DNA from: Monodelphis domestica
Taxonomy: Eukaryota > Chordata > Mammalia > Didelphimorphia > Didelphidae
NCBI RefSeq assembly: GCF_027887165.1
Contig: NC_077227.1
Location: 440,623,895-440,687,894 of the forward strand
DNA: 64,000 nt
Reading direction: 5' to 3'
Below are positions 32,758-43,261 of the stretch, in pieces. Each line of letters starts with the position of its first letter. The first letter of the stretch is position 1. The notes under the pieces are model-generated. The model saw only the letters and a list, made by a program, of their open reading frames with translations, was not told the origin of the DNA and made no database searches. Both the position numbers and the translations under genes were made by a program.

Positions 32758-33006
32758 GAGGAGGAGGAGGAGGAGGAGAAAAAGAAGAAGAAGAAGAAGA
32801 TGATGATGATGATGAAGAAGAAGATGAAGAAGAAGATGATGAAGAAGAAGAAGAAGAAGAAGAAGAAGAAGAAGAAGAAGAAGAAGAAGAAGAAGAAGAA
32901 GAAGAAGAAGAAGAAGAAGAAGAAGAAGAAGAAGAAGAAGAAGAAGAAGAAGAAGAAGAAGAAGAAGAAGAAGAAGAAGATGAAGAAGAAGAAGAAGGAG
33001 GAGGAG
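32758..33006 (+). repeat. GAA/GGA/GAT triplet tract
   Basis: About 250 bases of purine triplets: (GAG)n, then GAA with GAT interruptions, then about 46 uninterrupted GAA units (32841-32978), then GAT/GAA and GGA. It creates long artificial open frames (poly-Leu on the minus strand, poly-Lys on the plus). Long GAA/TTC tracts can form triplexes. Confidence 0.97.
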
Positions 33007-33019
33007 CAGAAGGACAGAA

Positions 33020-33910
33020 GAAGAGAATGGATTATGCAAACTATAGGCCAATGAGGTTAACTTTGATTGCTGGCAAAATTATCATTAATGAAATAGTTGA
33101 TGACAATTTAGAAAAAGTATCGATTGCAAAGAGACTTCAACAGGAATGCGTCATGTCAAACTATTATTTTCTTTTTTGAGAGACTTACTTGATAAAACAT
33201 GCTAATTAAGGGGTATGTTATAGATATAAGAAAGGGAATAAGCCTTTATGTAGATATTTTTATAAATATCACTGCATTTGGCATACAGGGTGTCTCAAAA
33301 GTCTAAGTACAATTATAAGCTTCAATACCTATAAACTATCAAAGCTTAAAATGCACTAAGACTTTTGGAATATAGGATATATATGGAATATAGGATCCCT
33401 AGATTTTAGCAAAGTACTTGATAAGGTCTTCCATGCTATCCTTATGATAAAGTCAGAGAAATATGATATCATATGTTATATGATATATTAATTATACAAA
33501 TTTAGACCTAGATGGGTGACTCAACCCTCAGAGTATTAATTAGTTGTTCAGTGCCATCATGGAAGGAGGTCTCTAGTAGAAAACCCTCAGAGATCTGTGC
33601 TGTCTCATATTTTTATAAATGAATCAGATCAAAACACAGATGATATCTATTAGAACAGCAGATGACACAAAGACGAGGAGGAGGAGATCTTAGTTAACAC
33701 TGAATGACAGTCAGAATTTTTTTAAAAGGTATTGACAGGGTAGATAGAATACTGGGCCAAATCCAATGAGATAAATTTAATAGGGCTAAATGAAAAGTGT
33801 TATAGTCAGGTAAAAAGATTCCTGAACACAAGATAAGAGCAACTTGATTAAGAAGATGTTTGAAAAACATCTGAGGGCTTTAGTGTATGAGCTCAGCATG
33901 TGTGACTCGT
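33020..33910 (+). pseudogene. CR1/L3-type reverse transcriptase remnant
   Basis: Decayed RT of a CR1-like non-LTR retrotransposon. Readable pieces: NYRPMRLTLIAGKI (from about 33037), a DFSKVLDKVFHAIL-like piece after 33390 (finger/palm motif A region), and ADDTK (33658-33672, catalytic motif C, Asp pair kept). It then runs on through CTGGGCCAAATCCAATGAG. Frames are broken throughout and a MITE interrupts it. The GAA tract lies just upstream. Family assignment rests on remembered CR1/L3 motifs. Confidence 0.7.
33284..33390. mobile_element. Mariner/Tc1-like MITE
   Basis: CAGGGTGTCTCAAAAGTCTA follows a TA dinucleotide (33284-33285). The inner arm TCAAAAGTCTAAGTACAA... is the imperfect reverse complement of ...GCACTAAGACTTTTGG at about 33351-33377 (about 27 bases, a few mismatches). 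TA flank and TIR match mariner MITEs. The right terminus is eroded. Confidence 0.75.
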
Positions 33911-34971
33911 ATAAAAACCAAAACATCTAATTCTGTCTAAGGCTGAATTCAGTAAGATAAAGATAGTTTGCTGGTCCAAAGTTAAAATAGTTTTCTTATC
34001 AGCATCTCTCAATCCCTTTTTCAGTTAAGAAAATGAAGACCTTAAAAATGCCTTTACAGGAGGTTTAGCTCACAAAGGGGGTTTACTGAATCCAAAAATG
34101 GACTTTTCACCCTTAGACAGCAGACAGTAGAACAACTTAGAGACCCCAAAGAGGACAGAACTCCTCAGTACCGAGATGAACAGTCAAGAAGGGCTAAGGA
34201 GAACTCCAAAGAAGAGAAACAATGAACAGAAAAGTGGTAAGAATAGTCTGCACAGAAGACCTGCTCTCAATGTTGGCTTCTGTATTAAGAGCCTCTGCCA
34301 AGATTAGAAAGATTCATAGCTGTGGATGCTGATTGTGGAGAACATGTTTAGAAATGTTAACTAGGGGAACATCTTCAGAAGATATTGGTCCAATGTGCAG
34401 GCCACATGTTCAGGCTGTGAGAAGTATAGCTGAGGCACAGAAGAAAGTTAGAACCAGCTGAGAGAAGACAGAAAGAGACTTATTAACCATAGCACCACCC
34501 AGTGGAAGATGGAAGTAAATAAAACAGCTGCTAAAAGCTGCAACCAAAAACTTTCTTGACAGGTACCAGACAGGATATTTGGTATAACCCTGAAAATGGT
34601 TAATGGTCATCAACTGGAATAAAGAGTAAGACCTTGTATAGACAGCAAGACACTTGTTCCCTTTTCCTTGCATATTTGGTGCTTTATTTGTTCCCCATTT
34701 ATGGAAGCCACATACTTATTTTCTATACAAGTCTATTCTTCTCTCTCCATGTAGGTATTCATGGTTTAGTGAGATAAAGGTTTATGAAGGAAATGTTATA
34801 TTATCATTTTATTATGTAGTTGAATAGATGAAATATCCCCAAATTATATTTATGCCATTTCTTTAGCTCAGTGTTTAAACTTTGTTTCACAGACTATTAG
34901 TATTAGTAGTGACTAATAAATTATAAATGACATTTGAATTTTCACAGGTATATTTGAAGAGGTAGCTACAG
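33911..34971. other. Unannotated stretch
   Basis: About 1 kb with no recognised family. The 87-codon minus frame at 34410-34673 lacks any motif. Confidence 0.5.
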
Positions 34972-35130
34972 TGGGAAGAAGGCCAGAAATCAGGAGAGCA
35001 TAGTTTAGTCCTTGACTCTGCCACTAATTAGCTACTGAGTGTCAGTTTCCTCATCTGTAAAATAGGAAGTTTGGACTAAGTCAAAAATAAGGTACCTTCC
35101 TAGTTCTGCAAAATATGAATCTATAAATTG
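34972..35130 (+). mobile_element. MIR SINE
   Basis: TTGACTCTGCCACTAATTAGC, CAGTTTCCTCATCTGTAAAATAGG, TACCTTCCTAGTTCTGC. Confidence 0.8.
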
Positions 35131-35139
35131 CATGCCAAA

Positions 35140-35660
35140 TAGGTAATAATTATAGCTCCTACTCCCATAGGTTAATTTGCAAATATTTTATTCATAAAAA
35201 TCCTGTGAGGTTGATAGTGCAAATCCTATTACTCCTTAGAGTAATTAGAGAGTTTAAGCACCTAGACTAGTCATAAAGCTGATGCTCCTAATACAAGCCA
35301 TCTGACTACAAATGCAATGTTCTTTTCCCAACACTAGTCTTCTTCTGCTAAGTATTTAATAAATGTTTGTTGAACTGCATTGAATTGAATTTCCATTTGT
35401 ATTAATGAGACAACTGAGGTCAAGAAATAGTGATTTGCCTAAGGTAAGCTGGATAATAAGCATAATAAGTAGCAATTATAACCAGGTCTTCCAACAAGAC
35501 CAGTAGTTTTTTCCACTATAATACTAGATCCTGTACCTAATGAGTTCATAATAAATTATCATAGAATTGAATTCCCATTTTACAGATGAGAAAATTATTG
35601 TGAACCTCAGACAACTTGTTCAGGGTAAAATGATTATTGTCAGAAGTAAACGCAAATCAA
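35140..35660 (-). mobile_element. Three inverted MIR-type fragments
   Basis: 35140-35335 (ATAATTATAGCTCCTACTCCC, TCCTGTGAGGTTGATAGTGC), 35390-35520 (GAGACAACTGAGGTCAAGAAATAG) and 35565-35660 (CCCATTTTACAGATGAGAAAATTATTG). A short L2 tail (TTTAATAAATGTTTGTTGAAC) sits at 35345-35375. Confidence 0.65.
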
Positions 35661-36344
35661 AGTCTCTTTAATCAAAGTCTAGTGCGCTTTCATTTGGGTC
35701 AGAGTTTCTTTGTTGGGTGTCAGTGAACTTGTGTGCCTTTTAATTATAAATGTATGTAAGGAGACAATGAGCCCCACATAGAATGAGGGTACTACCAGTG
35801 TAATGGGGCTGTCATACAGAGGCTCAAAGGTAGGCAGAATAGACATTTCTAGCCTCCTGTCTCCCAACCTTTTAACCAGTGAGACTTCACTTCATGCCAG
35901 GAGGAGAAGTGAGAATTTAAGAAGAGAAACTATTTTCAGAGAGAGGGAATCCTGGGAAGGGGGACTCTAAGTTCCATATCCAAAACTTAACTCCATTCAT
36001 ATCAAACACCAGTTCCACAGTGAACACACATAGCAAATAGAAGAGAAACTCACTCATCCAAATCATAACAAAACAGAAAACATAGAAGGAATACTTAGGA
36101 GAATATATATGAATAACTAGAGTGAAGGAGCTCTCCCATGAGGAGCAAGATAACTCAACTCAACCAAGAAAGAGTGCTCTAGATCTCACCCAAAGGGTAA
36201 ATCTCTGAAGTCTCTAGTCTCTAGCAAGCTAGGCATATGGACATGACAAAGGCAGCCAGCTTCTCTAACGAAGTCCCAGATTCTTTATCCTTTAGCAACC
36301 TAAAGTGGGATTTGCCTTTTCAATATTTCTCTCTCTAAAGCTGG
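35661..36344. other. Unannotated stretch
   Basis: No repeat or coding signal recognised. Confidence 0.5.
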
Positions 36345-36640
36345 AATAATAATAATAATAGTTAATATTTTATAGCCCTTACTACATGCCAGGTATTGTG
36401 TTAAACACTTTACAATTATTATCTCATTACAAAGTTATCTCATTTGCAAATATCTCAACAACTCTGGGAGTTAGGTACTACATTATCCCCATTTTACAAA
36501 AGAGGAAACTGAGACAAATAGAGGTTAAGTGATTTGTCCAGTGTCACATAGCTAGTAAGTATCTGAGGTCAGATCTGAACTCACCGGAGTTACCTGACTC
36601 TAGGCATAACACTTTATTGATTTTATTACCTAGTTACCTT
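36345..36640 (-). mobile_element. Marsupial MIR-type CORE-SINE, inverted, near full length
   Basis: AATAATAATAATAGTTAATATTT, ACTACATGCCAGGTATTGTG, CCCCATTTTACAAAAGAGG, GTGATTTGTCCAGTGTCACATAGCTAG. Confidence 0.88.
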
Positions 36641-36649
36641 AAAGCCTGT

Positions 36650-36910
36650 GCAAGATTTAAATTAATGTACAATACTTCAAGTATTATTTGTATAAATTTT
36701 ATTATTTGACAAAACAAACCATGTGACTTAAGTTTTTCTACCCACTCAAAAAGCCCCACTCCACCAAAGCCACAACAGGAAGCAAAAAAAGAGTGAGAGA
36801 TGGAACGCCACAGAATTTATATCCTGTCTACGTCAGCAAGTAATGAGAGGAATAGAGCGGGGTGCTGGAAATCATAGTTTTTTTAGGGTAACAGATTCTA
36901 ATTACACACC
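36650..36910 (+). repeat. Dispersed repeat B, copy 2 (LTR-like)
   Basis: Second copy of the unknown repeat at 6112-6345, same orientation. TTTAAATTAATGTACAATAC and TTCAAGTATTATT are shared, as are CCCCACTCCACCAAAG and GGTGCTGGAAATCATAG. It carries about 45 extra bases (ACAGGAAGCAAAAAAAGAGT onward) missing from copy 1. Confidence 0.7.
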
Positions 36911-37494
36911 TGGAAGCTAGAAGAATCTGAAATGATTCAAAGCTTGAGGATTCCCAAAGGGGACTGATTATAGCAGGGGCTCTTTCACTTCTTACCAACT
37001 CTGCCTCACTCTTCAAAAGTGTCATGCCAATGGGTTTTCATACAGAGGTTACATATATTACAATATAATTGGTTACCTTTATAATTTTATATATTAAAAA
37101 TATTACTATGCGAAGTGGTCCATAGGTTTCACCAAACTGCTATGGAAATCCATGACATGCAAAAAGTTAAGAAATCCTGCTTAAGCCCAGCTTCATGTAT
37201 CAGATCATAAAACTCTATATGCATTAACATTTGCCAGTTAATCTATCATGTAGAAAAAGCTGTCCACTCCTTGACTTCATATCCTCCCCTCTCACATAAA
37301 TGTTCACCTTTTTAAATTCAATTTCATCTCTTAACTGAAACTACTCTTTCAAAGACCAAATTCATAATTGAAAATTAATAATTTATAATAATCCTATGCT
37401 TAATCCAACATCTCAATTTTCATCCCTTTATTTATAGTATTTAACACAAAGGATCTCCTGGGCAATCTAGGATTTTACATTATACTGTCTAGGT
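36911..37494. other. Unannotated stretch
   Basis: No repeat recognised with confidence; AT-rich. Confidence 0.45.
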
Positions 37495-37750
37495 TTTTGC
37501 CCTACTGGTCTGGCCATTCCTTCTCAATCTCTTTTGCTAAACCATCATGAATATCCATCCCCCTAACTTCTCTTGTACCATAAACCACTAACCTGGGGCC
37601 TTGTTAGATCTTCCCCCCACCCCTTAGTGATCAATATCCAGTTATTCAGTCATCATATCTATGCAAATGAGTTTCAGGTCCATAGATCCAGACCTTGTCT
37701 GGCCATCCTTCTATTTCTTGAATGCAACATTCCATCTTTGAGTTCTAGGC
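37495..37750 (+). pseudogene. L2 LINE reverse-transcriptase fragment
   Basis: Part of the L2 RT region: TCTGGCCATTCCTTCTCAATC, then a degraded loop, then the peptide HHIYANEFQVHRS in the 60-codon frame 37573-37755. L2 has YADD-SQIY here, so the catalytic Asp pair now reads Asn-Glu. It is not contiguous with a 3' end. Confidence 0.65.
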
Positions 37751-37789
37751 TTTAGCATTCTTTTCCCTTTCCCTTTCCTGATATGATTC

Positions 37790-38805
37790 TGGAGAGATGG
37801 GTTAAACATTTCCATAGTCTCAGCAGCCCATCATCAACCAATGCTGAAGCCATTGACTGTTCACATCAGGTTGAAGTTAATCCTCTTTAGTCAAACTTCC
37901 AGCTGAAAAAAGTTTTTGAAACCCATTGGGCTCCTTCTATGTGACAAAATACCTGGTGCTGATTCCATTCCAGTAGAGATATTCAAGTTAGGGGATCCAA
38001 TGCTCATACAAAAGCTAACTGAAATCTAGATTATATGGCAAGAGATTATCTCCCAGGATCAATAATACCCCCATCATCCATCCCTATAAAGGAAAAATAA
38101 ATAAGTTGTTCTGTGACAATTGTCAGAGGGTGTCTCTCTCTTCTCATTTCTGGCAAGATCCTTGCAAGACTCCTTCTTAATAGGCTGACCTTTCACTTGG
38201 AAGATGATTATCTACCTAAGAGCCAGTGTGGCTTCAGTAAAGAACTGAGGAATGGTATTTGCTGCCTGATTCTAGGAGAAATGCCAGGAACAGAACAGAA
38301 GAATGTGTACAACATTCCTCGATCTGACCAAGGTCTGTGATATTGTCAGTCATGAGGGCTAGTGGAAGATCATAGCAAAATCGGATTGCCTAGAGTTGAT
38401 CAATGTTGCTCCATGATGGCATGGTTGCATAGATTCTGGATAATGGACGATGCTCTTTTGCTTTCCAAGTTAACAATGGAATGAAGCAAGTCTGTGTGCT
38501 TGTTCCCATGCTTTTTTAATATGATGTTTTCAACAATGTCATTGGATGTCTTCAAGGAGGGTAAAAACAGCATCAAGGTCAGCTACCACACTGACAGTAA
38601 ATTATTTAACTTATAAAAAGGCTACAAGCCAAGGGACAGTTGGCGCAGCTCTTTCTGTTCGCAGATTATTGTGCACTCAATGCAGCCTCTGAGACAGAGA
38701 TGCAACAGAGCATGGATAGAGTCTCTGCTGCTTGTACTAATTTTGGCCTGATAATTAACATGAAGAAAACAGATTCTCTAGCCAGTGCATAGCAGGTGAT
38801 TGATC
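37790..38805 (+). pseudogene. Non-LTR retrotransposon reverse-transcriptase fossil (RTE-like?)
   Basis: A different RT from L1, L2 and CR1. Readable pieces in order: DSIPAEIFKLGDPMLIQKLTE (about 37958-38025), ISGKILARLLLNRLTFHLED (38143-38205) with LPKSQCGF after it, VNNGMKQVCVLVPMLF (motif B, about 38470), then FLFADYCALNAASETEMQQS (about 38660) where FADD is expected. The tyrosine replaces the second catalytic aspartate. Many frameshifts. I remember close relatives in flatworms and cold-blooded vertebrates, but clade assignment needs a search. Confidence 0.75.
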
Positions 38806-38814
38806 TGACCTAGA

Positions 38815-39060
38815 ATCAGAGAATCACAGAGTTGGAAGAGACCTTGGAAAATATCCAGGTCATCCAGAAAAGCATTCAGCCAGACTTTGCTTAAAGACTT
38901 CTGGGAAAAGGATCCCATCACATCCTGAAGCAGCCTGTCCCACCATGAGATACCTCTAATTGTAAAAAATTCTTCCTTTACTTAGAGCCCTTTGACTTCT
39001 TGGGTTGGGCCAGTCAGAACAGTGCTAATTCTTTCTGAATTCTAGAACCATATAAACTCA
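38815..39060 (-). mobile_element. L3/CR1-type LINE 3' end, inverted
   Basis: AGAATCACAGAGTTGGAAGAGACC, ATCCAGGTCATCCAGAAAAGC, GGATCCCATCACATCCTG, AAATTCTTCCTTTACTTAGAGCCC: reverse CR1/L3 3' sequence. Confidence 0.75.
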
Positions 39061-39198
39061 GACTTCATAAATGACATATTACTCTAAAGCTTTGGTCTTT
39101 TGTGGTGGCAACACAAGTTCACCAACATCCTATGTGTGACCTGGATCCATTGTGCCTCCTCTTGTCTCAGCCATGCCTCTAAGGTCATAGGTTCATAT

Positions 39199-40030
39199 TG
39201 TATTCGAGGGTGTGGTTTATTTGTATTTGAGGGGTTCAGTCTTTCAGTATAGAGAGGGAAAGAGTGGATACCCCCTTCTCAAAGCGGGGTTCAGGGGAGA
39301 CAGCTGATGTTTAGGGTTGGCTCAGAGGGAGAAGAGGGGGTTTGAAGATTTTCCCTCTTCTGCCTTCCTTCCTTAGCTAAGACTGCTCTCCCAGATTCGC
39401 TCTTATCCCTCTTGTTCCCCCTCCACTACTCGAGACCAAAGGGTCTCCCCTTGATTTGTTCACTCACACATAGCTTGGGGAAAAGATGAGTATTTTAATG
39501 TCAACTCAATCAAGGTAATACAAGGGAATAACTAGCAGGGAAAGAATGGGAGAGGAAAATAGGGAAAGGGGGGTCCCTGTCTCTATATAAAACCCTTTTC
39601 CCTCCCTCCTCGAGTTTGGGGGGAACTGAGGCCTTGGGAGCCTGAGCCCCCTGAGAGAAAAGTCAGGTTGACTCACCCTGGGTTTGGCCCCTTGGCCACA
39701 GTTCAGGCTCAGGGCAATAGGAGCTGAATTAAAGTCAAACAGAGACTCCAAATGTCTTTCTCAGGTTTCCTCTTCAATAGTCTTTTCAATTGGGAAATGT
39801 TGGGGGGAAGGATTTCCAGCCACAAGCAGGAAAAAGTGGTAACTCTCAGGAGAAAGTCTTTTTCAATCTTCTCTCTTTGGCTTCTCATGACTGAGAGATC
39901 AACTGCTCTTCTAGCCAGAATCTTCTGCTCCTCAAGATTTCCAATCCCTTGGGGCCCCTCCCCATCAAGGTGATCAGTTTCACACACTCTTCAGGTTGGC
40001 AATTTTTCTTTAGTGCTAGCCTCTGTCACA
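39199..40030 (-). mobile_element. Solo LTR (ERV class I-like), family X
   Basis: 832 bases. Minus strand runs from TGTGACAGAGGCTAGCAC to CACACCCTCGAATACA, giving TGT...ACA ends. ATAT flanks it on both sides (39195-39198, 40031-40034), a 4-bp target duplication as in gammaretrovirus-like ERVs. GGGTTTTATATAGAG (TATA) and GACATTAAAATACTC (poly-A signal) are in the right order. Same family as 59288-60053. No coding region. Confidence 0.85.
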
Positions 40031-40034
40031 ATAT

Positions 40035-40779
40035 ACTTTCTTCCCTTTGTTCCCTGAGATTTTTATTCAAACAATATCACTAGATTGGAGCTGAGTAGCA
40101 CAAGGGTATACTAATTTCCACCACCTAAAGGGAATAGCCTTATGTAATAGAAGAATTAGAGTCAACGGATTCAAGTTCATATCCTGTCTGTTCCATGTAC
40201 CACCTCTGTGATCTCTATAAAATGAAAGAGTTAGATTGAATGATGACTTTGCTTTCTTTTGCCCCTAAATACGCATGACCCTGAACAAGGAGCTATAAAG
40301 AGGGAAGTCATCGCATGCAGCATTGTTACTATGAGATTGCTTTTCTTTAGATACTTGGCCATTGCCCGAAACTTTGTGAAAGAGAGAAGTATATTCATGA
40401 GAGAAAGTTCCAATCTCCTGAGATCTAAACTATATTGCTTCCTCCTCAGAACAGGAGGAAAAGGAACCTTAAATTATTCTTATATCAGGAAACAAAGAGT
40501 TTCTTTAATTGCTGTTTAAAAAAGAAAAGAAGAACCCTTGAAGGGGAAGAAATCAAATATGTACTTAGGATACCTAGGCAGAATTATATATATAATCTTT
40601 TAATTGTGGATTTATAATATATAATATTTGTCATATATTTATAATACAAAATATAATATATGAGATTGTGAATACCTGCTGCCATCAACAATTATCTGAC
40701 CTAACAAAAAACAGGAATCAGTTTCTTCTATATTTCTTTTGATGCTTGGTACCTAGCACTATCTAAATTCATTTATTCC
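40035..40779. other. Unannotated stretch
   Basis: AT-rich; 40580-40670 is a TATAAT-like low-complexity patch. Frames up to 86 codons (40259-40519) show no motif. Confidence 0.5.
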
Positions 40780-42105
40780 CCCAGAAAGCCATGGGAAAAT
40801 CTTTATTCCAGTAGTCTCTGATCTCCTCCAGGACATCTCCCCACCCTGGCAATTAAAAATTGTTACAGCTCTTCTGGTTGTTTTAATGAATATATCTGCT
40901 TGCAAGCAGCAAGTGAGGTGGGGTGAGAGGAGAGGATGCTTTGACTTTCAAAGGATAGAGTGATTTAAAATTATTGAAGTGATTCCCACCTTGAAGGGAG
41001 CTGCTGTCTGCTAAATTTGAAGTCCAATTTGAAAGACTGAAGTGCTCTTAAAAATGTGAAGCACTCCTAATAATTTCCAGTCATGCTCAACTCCACTCCC
41101 TAGCCCAGATCCTTTTCGCCATCAGGCCCACGCATTTATTTATATACAGCATCCTGATAAAGACAGTCAAACTCAATGACTTCAGGTGCTGTGGGTAGGT
41201 ATGGCAGGGTAAAGACATAGATGATTCAATGTCATGGTAAAACAGAAACAAATTACCATTGGTCTTGAAGTCTAGGAAGACTCACACCAGAGCCTGTCTT
41301 CTAAAGTCTTCAATGTGTAAGGAGAAAACATCTGGATCCCTAAAATGCAGAGCACTGTGAAAAGCAACTGCTCCTGACTCATCAAACTGTGGATTGCTCT
41401 GAAGCAGATTTGAAGTTTATGGGTCCCAGATGTTTACCTTTTGTGTTGAGTCTTACAGGATTTGGAACTAGAACTCTTTAGTGACTAACATACATGGATG
41501 TTATAAGTGGTGAGGATAAACTCACACCTGGGTCACCCTAGCTTGGTCCCCCAGCAACTCTGCATACAGAAACCATGCCAGCCCATTTATGGACCTGATT
41601 GGGACTTCCTTCAACCATTTTCCTTCCAAAGATGATGAATTGAAAGGTTATCCCATTTAAATCTATTCTTTCTCTACCTTCACATACTGTAATTTCACTG
41701 TAAGAAAATCAGAACCTATTTTCAATTCAGATTAAATTTATACAAGAACATGAAAAACTGGAATTTAGGAAAAGGGCAATCAACCCATCAAGACTCATCC
41801 ATTTTAATGCTGAGTTCCGCTTGACCCCATTTTGAGTTTTCTTCAATAATCCCTCTGTCTTTATCACAACAGCCACCTCCCTCCTCCTTCAAGTAAGTTG
41901 AAACATTTACTTTTCTTTTCCTAAAATAAAAATTCTGCCTATCTGTTCCAAGTACATATTAGCTTTCCTCCCAGTGGAAGTTTCTTTCTTTCTTTTTTTT
42001 TTCACTTAGTGAAGCAAGAAACTATTTGCTTCCTGGGATGAGATTAATTTAAGATCTCTTTTCCTTGTGCTGTCTTGCCAAAAATAATTTGGGGTTGTTC
42101 TCTAC
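40780..42105. other. Repeat-free stretch, possible conserved non-coding DNA
   Basis: About 1.3 kb with no recognised repeat. CTTTGACTTTCAAAGG near 40940 places two inverted CTTTGA-type (TCF/LEF-like) cores together. Composition is mixed rather than low-complexity. No exon evidence. Function not established. Confidence 0.3.
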
Positions 42106-42111
42106 CTACAC

Positions 42112-42350
42112 CACTAGGTGGCACAGTAAATAGAGCACTAGATGTGAGTTCAATCATGACCTAATACACTTAGCAGTGTGACACTGGGCAAGTCACTTAT
42201 CCTCTGCCTTGGGCTCCTCAGTTGTAAAATGCTTTATATAAGAGCACCTACCTCCCAGGGTTGTTGTGAGGATAATATGAGGTAATATTCATTAAGAACT
42301 TTGCAAATTTTAAAGCACTGTAAAAATTCTACCTTTTATTATCTTATTGT
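42112..42350 (+). mobile_element. Marsupial MIR-type CORE-SINE
   Basis: CTAGGTGGCACAGTAAATAGAGCAC, GGCAAGTCACTTATCC, CCTCCCAGGGTTGTTGTGAGG, AACTTTGCAAATTTTAAAGC. Confidence 0.88.
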
Positions 42351-42372
42351 GTCATTCAAGTCCTTTTTAAAT

Positions 42373-42418
42373 ATGGGAGTTGGACTCCCATAAAAAAAGG
42401 ACTAGGTGTCCTTTTTTT
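42373..42418. repeat. Two adjacent perfect hairpins
   Basis: ATGGGAGT-TGG-ACTCCCAT (42373-42391) is followed at once by AAAAAAAGGAC-TAGGT-GTCCTTTTTTT (42392-42418). Both stems are perfect. Confidence 0.9.
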
Positions 42419-42454
42419 TCCCCTTAATGTGCTAATGTTCTACTATTTGAAAAC

Positions 42455-42770
42455 TTTCTTCTTCTAAGATCCATCCCCAAGTCCCATTTCCTCCAAGGAG
42501 ACTTCCCAGCCCACACTGATTTTTCCATTTTCTCAATTCATATTAGTGCCTGCTCAGTCATTTTGATGCCAAATCATATACTATCTTGCATTGTTTGTTT
42601 TCTAAAGATTTATTGCATGTTAGTTTGTTGTTCCAAAGCTGAATATCAAACCTTAAAAAGGGAGGGGTGATGATTGTGTCTTTTCTCTGTACACTATTTT
42701 CTTCCTAAAATAAAAGGACTAAAGAAAATAATTTCTAAGATCCCTTCCAGTTCTGACATTCTGGTCTCAT
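42455..42770 (+). mobile_element. L2 fragment then MIR 3' end
   Basis: 42455-42700 resembles L2 (CTCCAAGGAGACTTCCCAGCC). 42700-42770 has AAAGGACTAAAGAAAATAATTTC then AAGATCCCTTCCAGTTCTGAC, a MIR end. Confidence 0.5.
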
Positions 42771-42819
42771 ATATGAAATGTAGAGACAATGTATGAGAGG
42801 TTGTTTTCATAAAGGAGGG

Positions 42820-43015
42820 GTTCTTAATCTTTTTGTGCCATGGATCCCTTTAGTCGTCTAATAAAGTCTAAGTAACCCTTTTCAGAATAATGATTTTAAC
42901 TACATAAAATGAATAGGATTAAAAAGGAAGTCAATTTAACTATTTAATTATTTAATTATCAAAATATTTTTAAAAACAAGTTCTTGGAAACCAGCTGAAG
43001 AACTCTTGCTCTAGA
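42820..43015. mobile_element. hAT-like MITE
   Basis: GGGTTCTTAATCTTTTTGTG at the left and CTGAAGAACTCT at the right are imperfect terminal inverted repeats. Between them are CCATGGATCCCTTTAG and ACATAAAATGAATAGGATTA. The same family is split at 59146-60350. Non-coding. Confidence 0.7.
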
Positions 43016-43261
43016 ATAAATGATATAAAAATCATCACCAGAGCTTTTGCAAAAACATGGTTGAAGTTAGTCATCCATACCTAGGACTGTTAAACACATT
43101 CATGACTCAAAAGTCCTTGTATCCCAGTGACCAGAAAATGGTTCCCATTAAAGCATATGTTTTGATGTAATCCGAACAAATATCTACTATAATATCTTAG
43201 TTATGCTGCAGGAAAATTAAACTAACCCAGGGCATAAATTGTCTTTTGCTATAAAAAAAAG

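Noticed and set aside
32719..33054. Long poly-Leu (minus) and poly-Lys (plus) open frames
   Set aside because: Both are read-through of the GAA/TTC tract; no gene.
39506..39987. Overlapping frames of 73-92 codons
   Set aside because: Lie within a solo LTR on both strands; LTRs of this type do not encode proteins.
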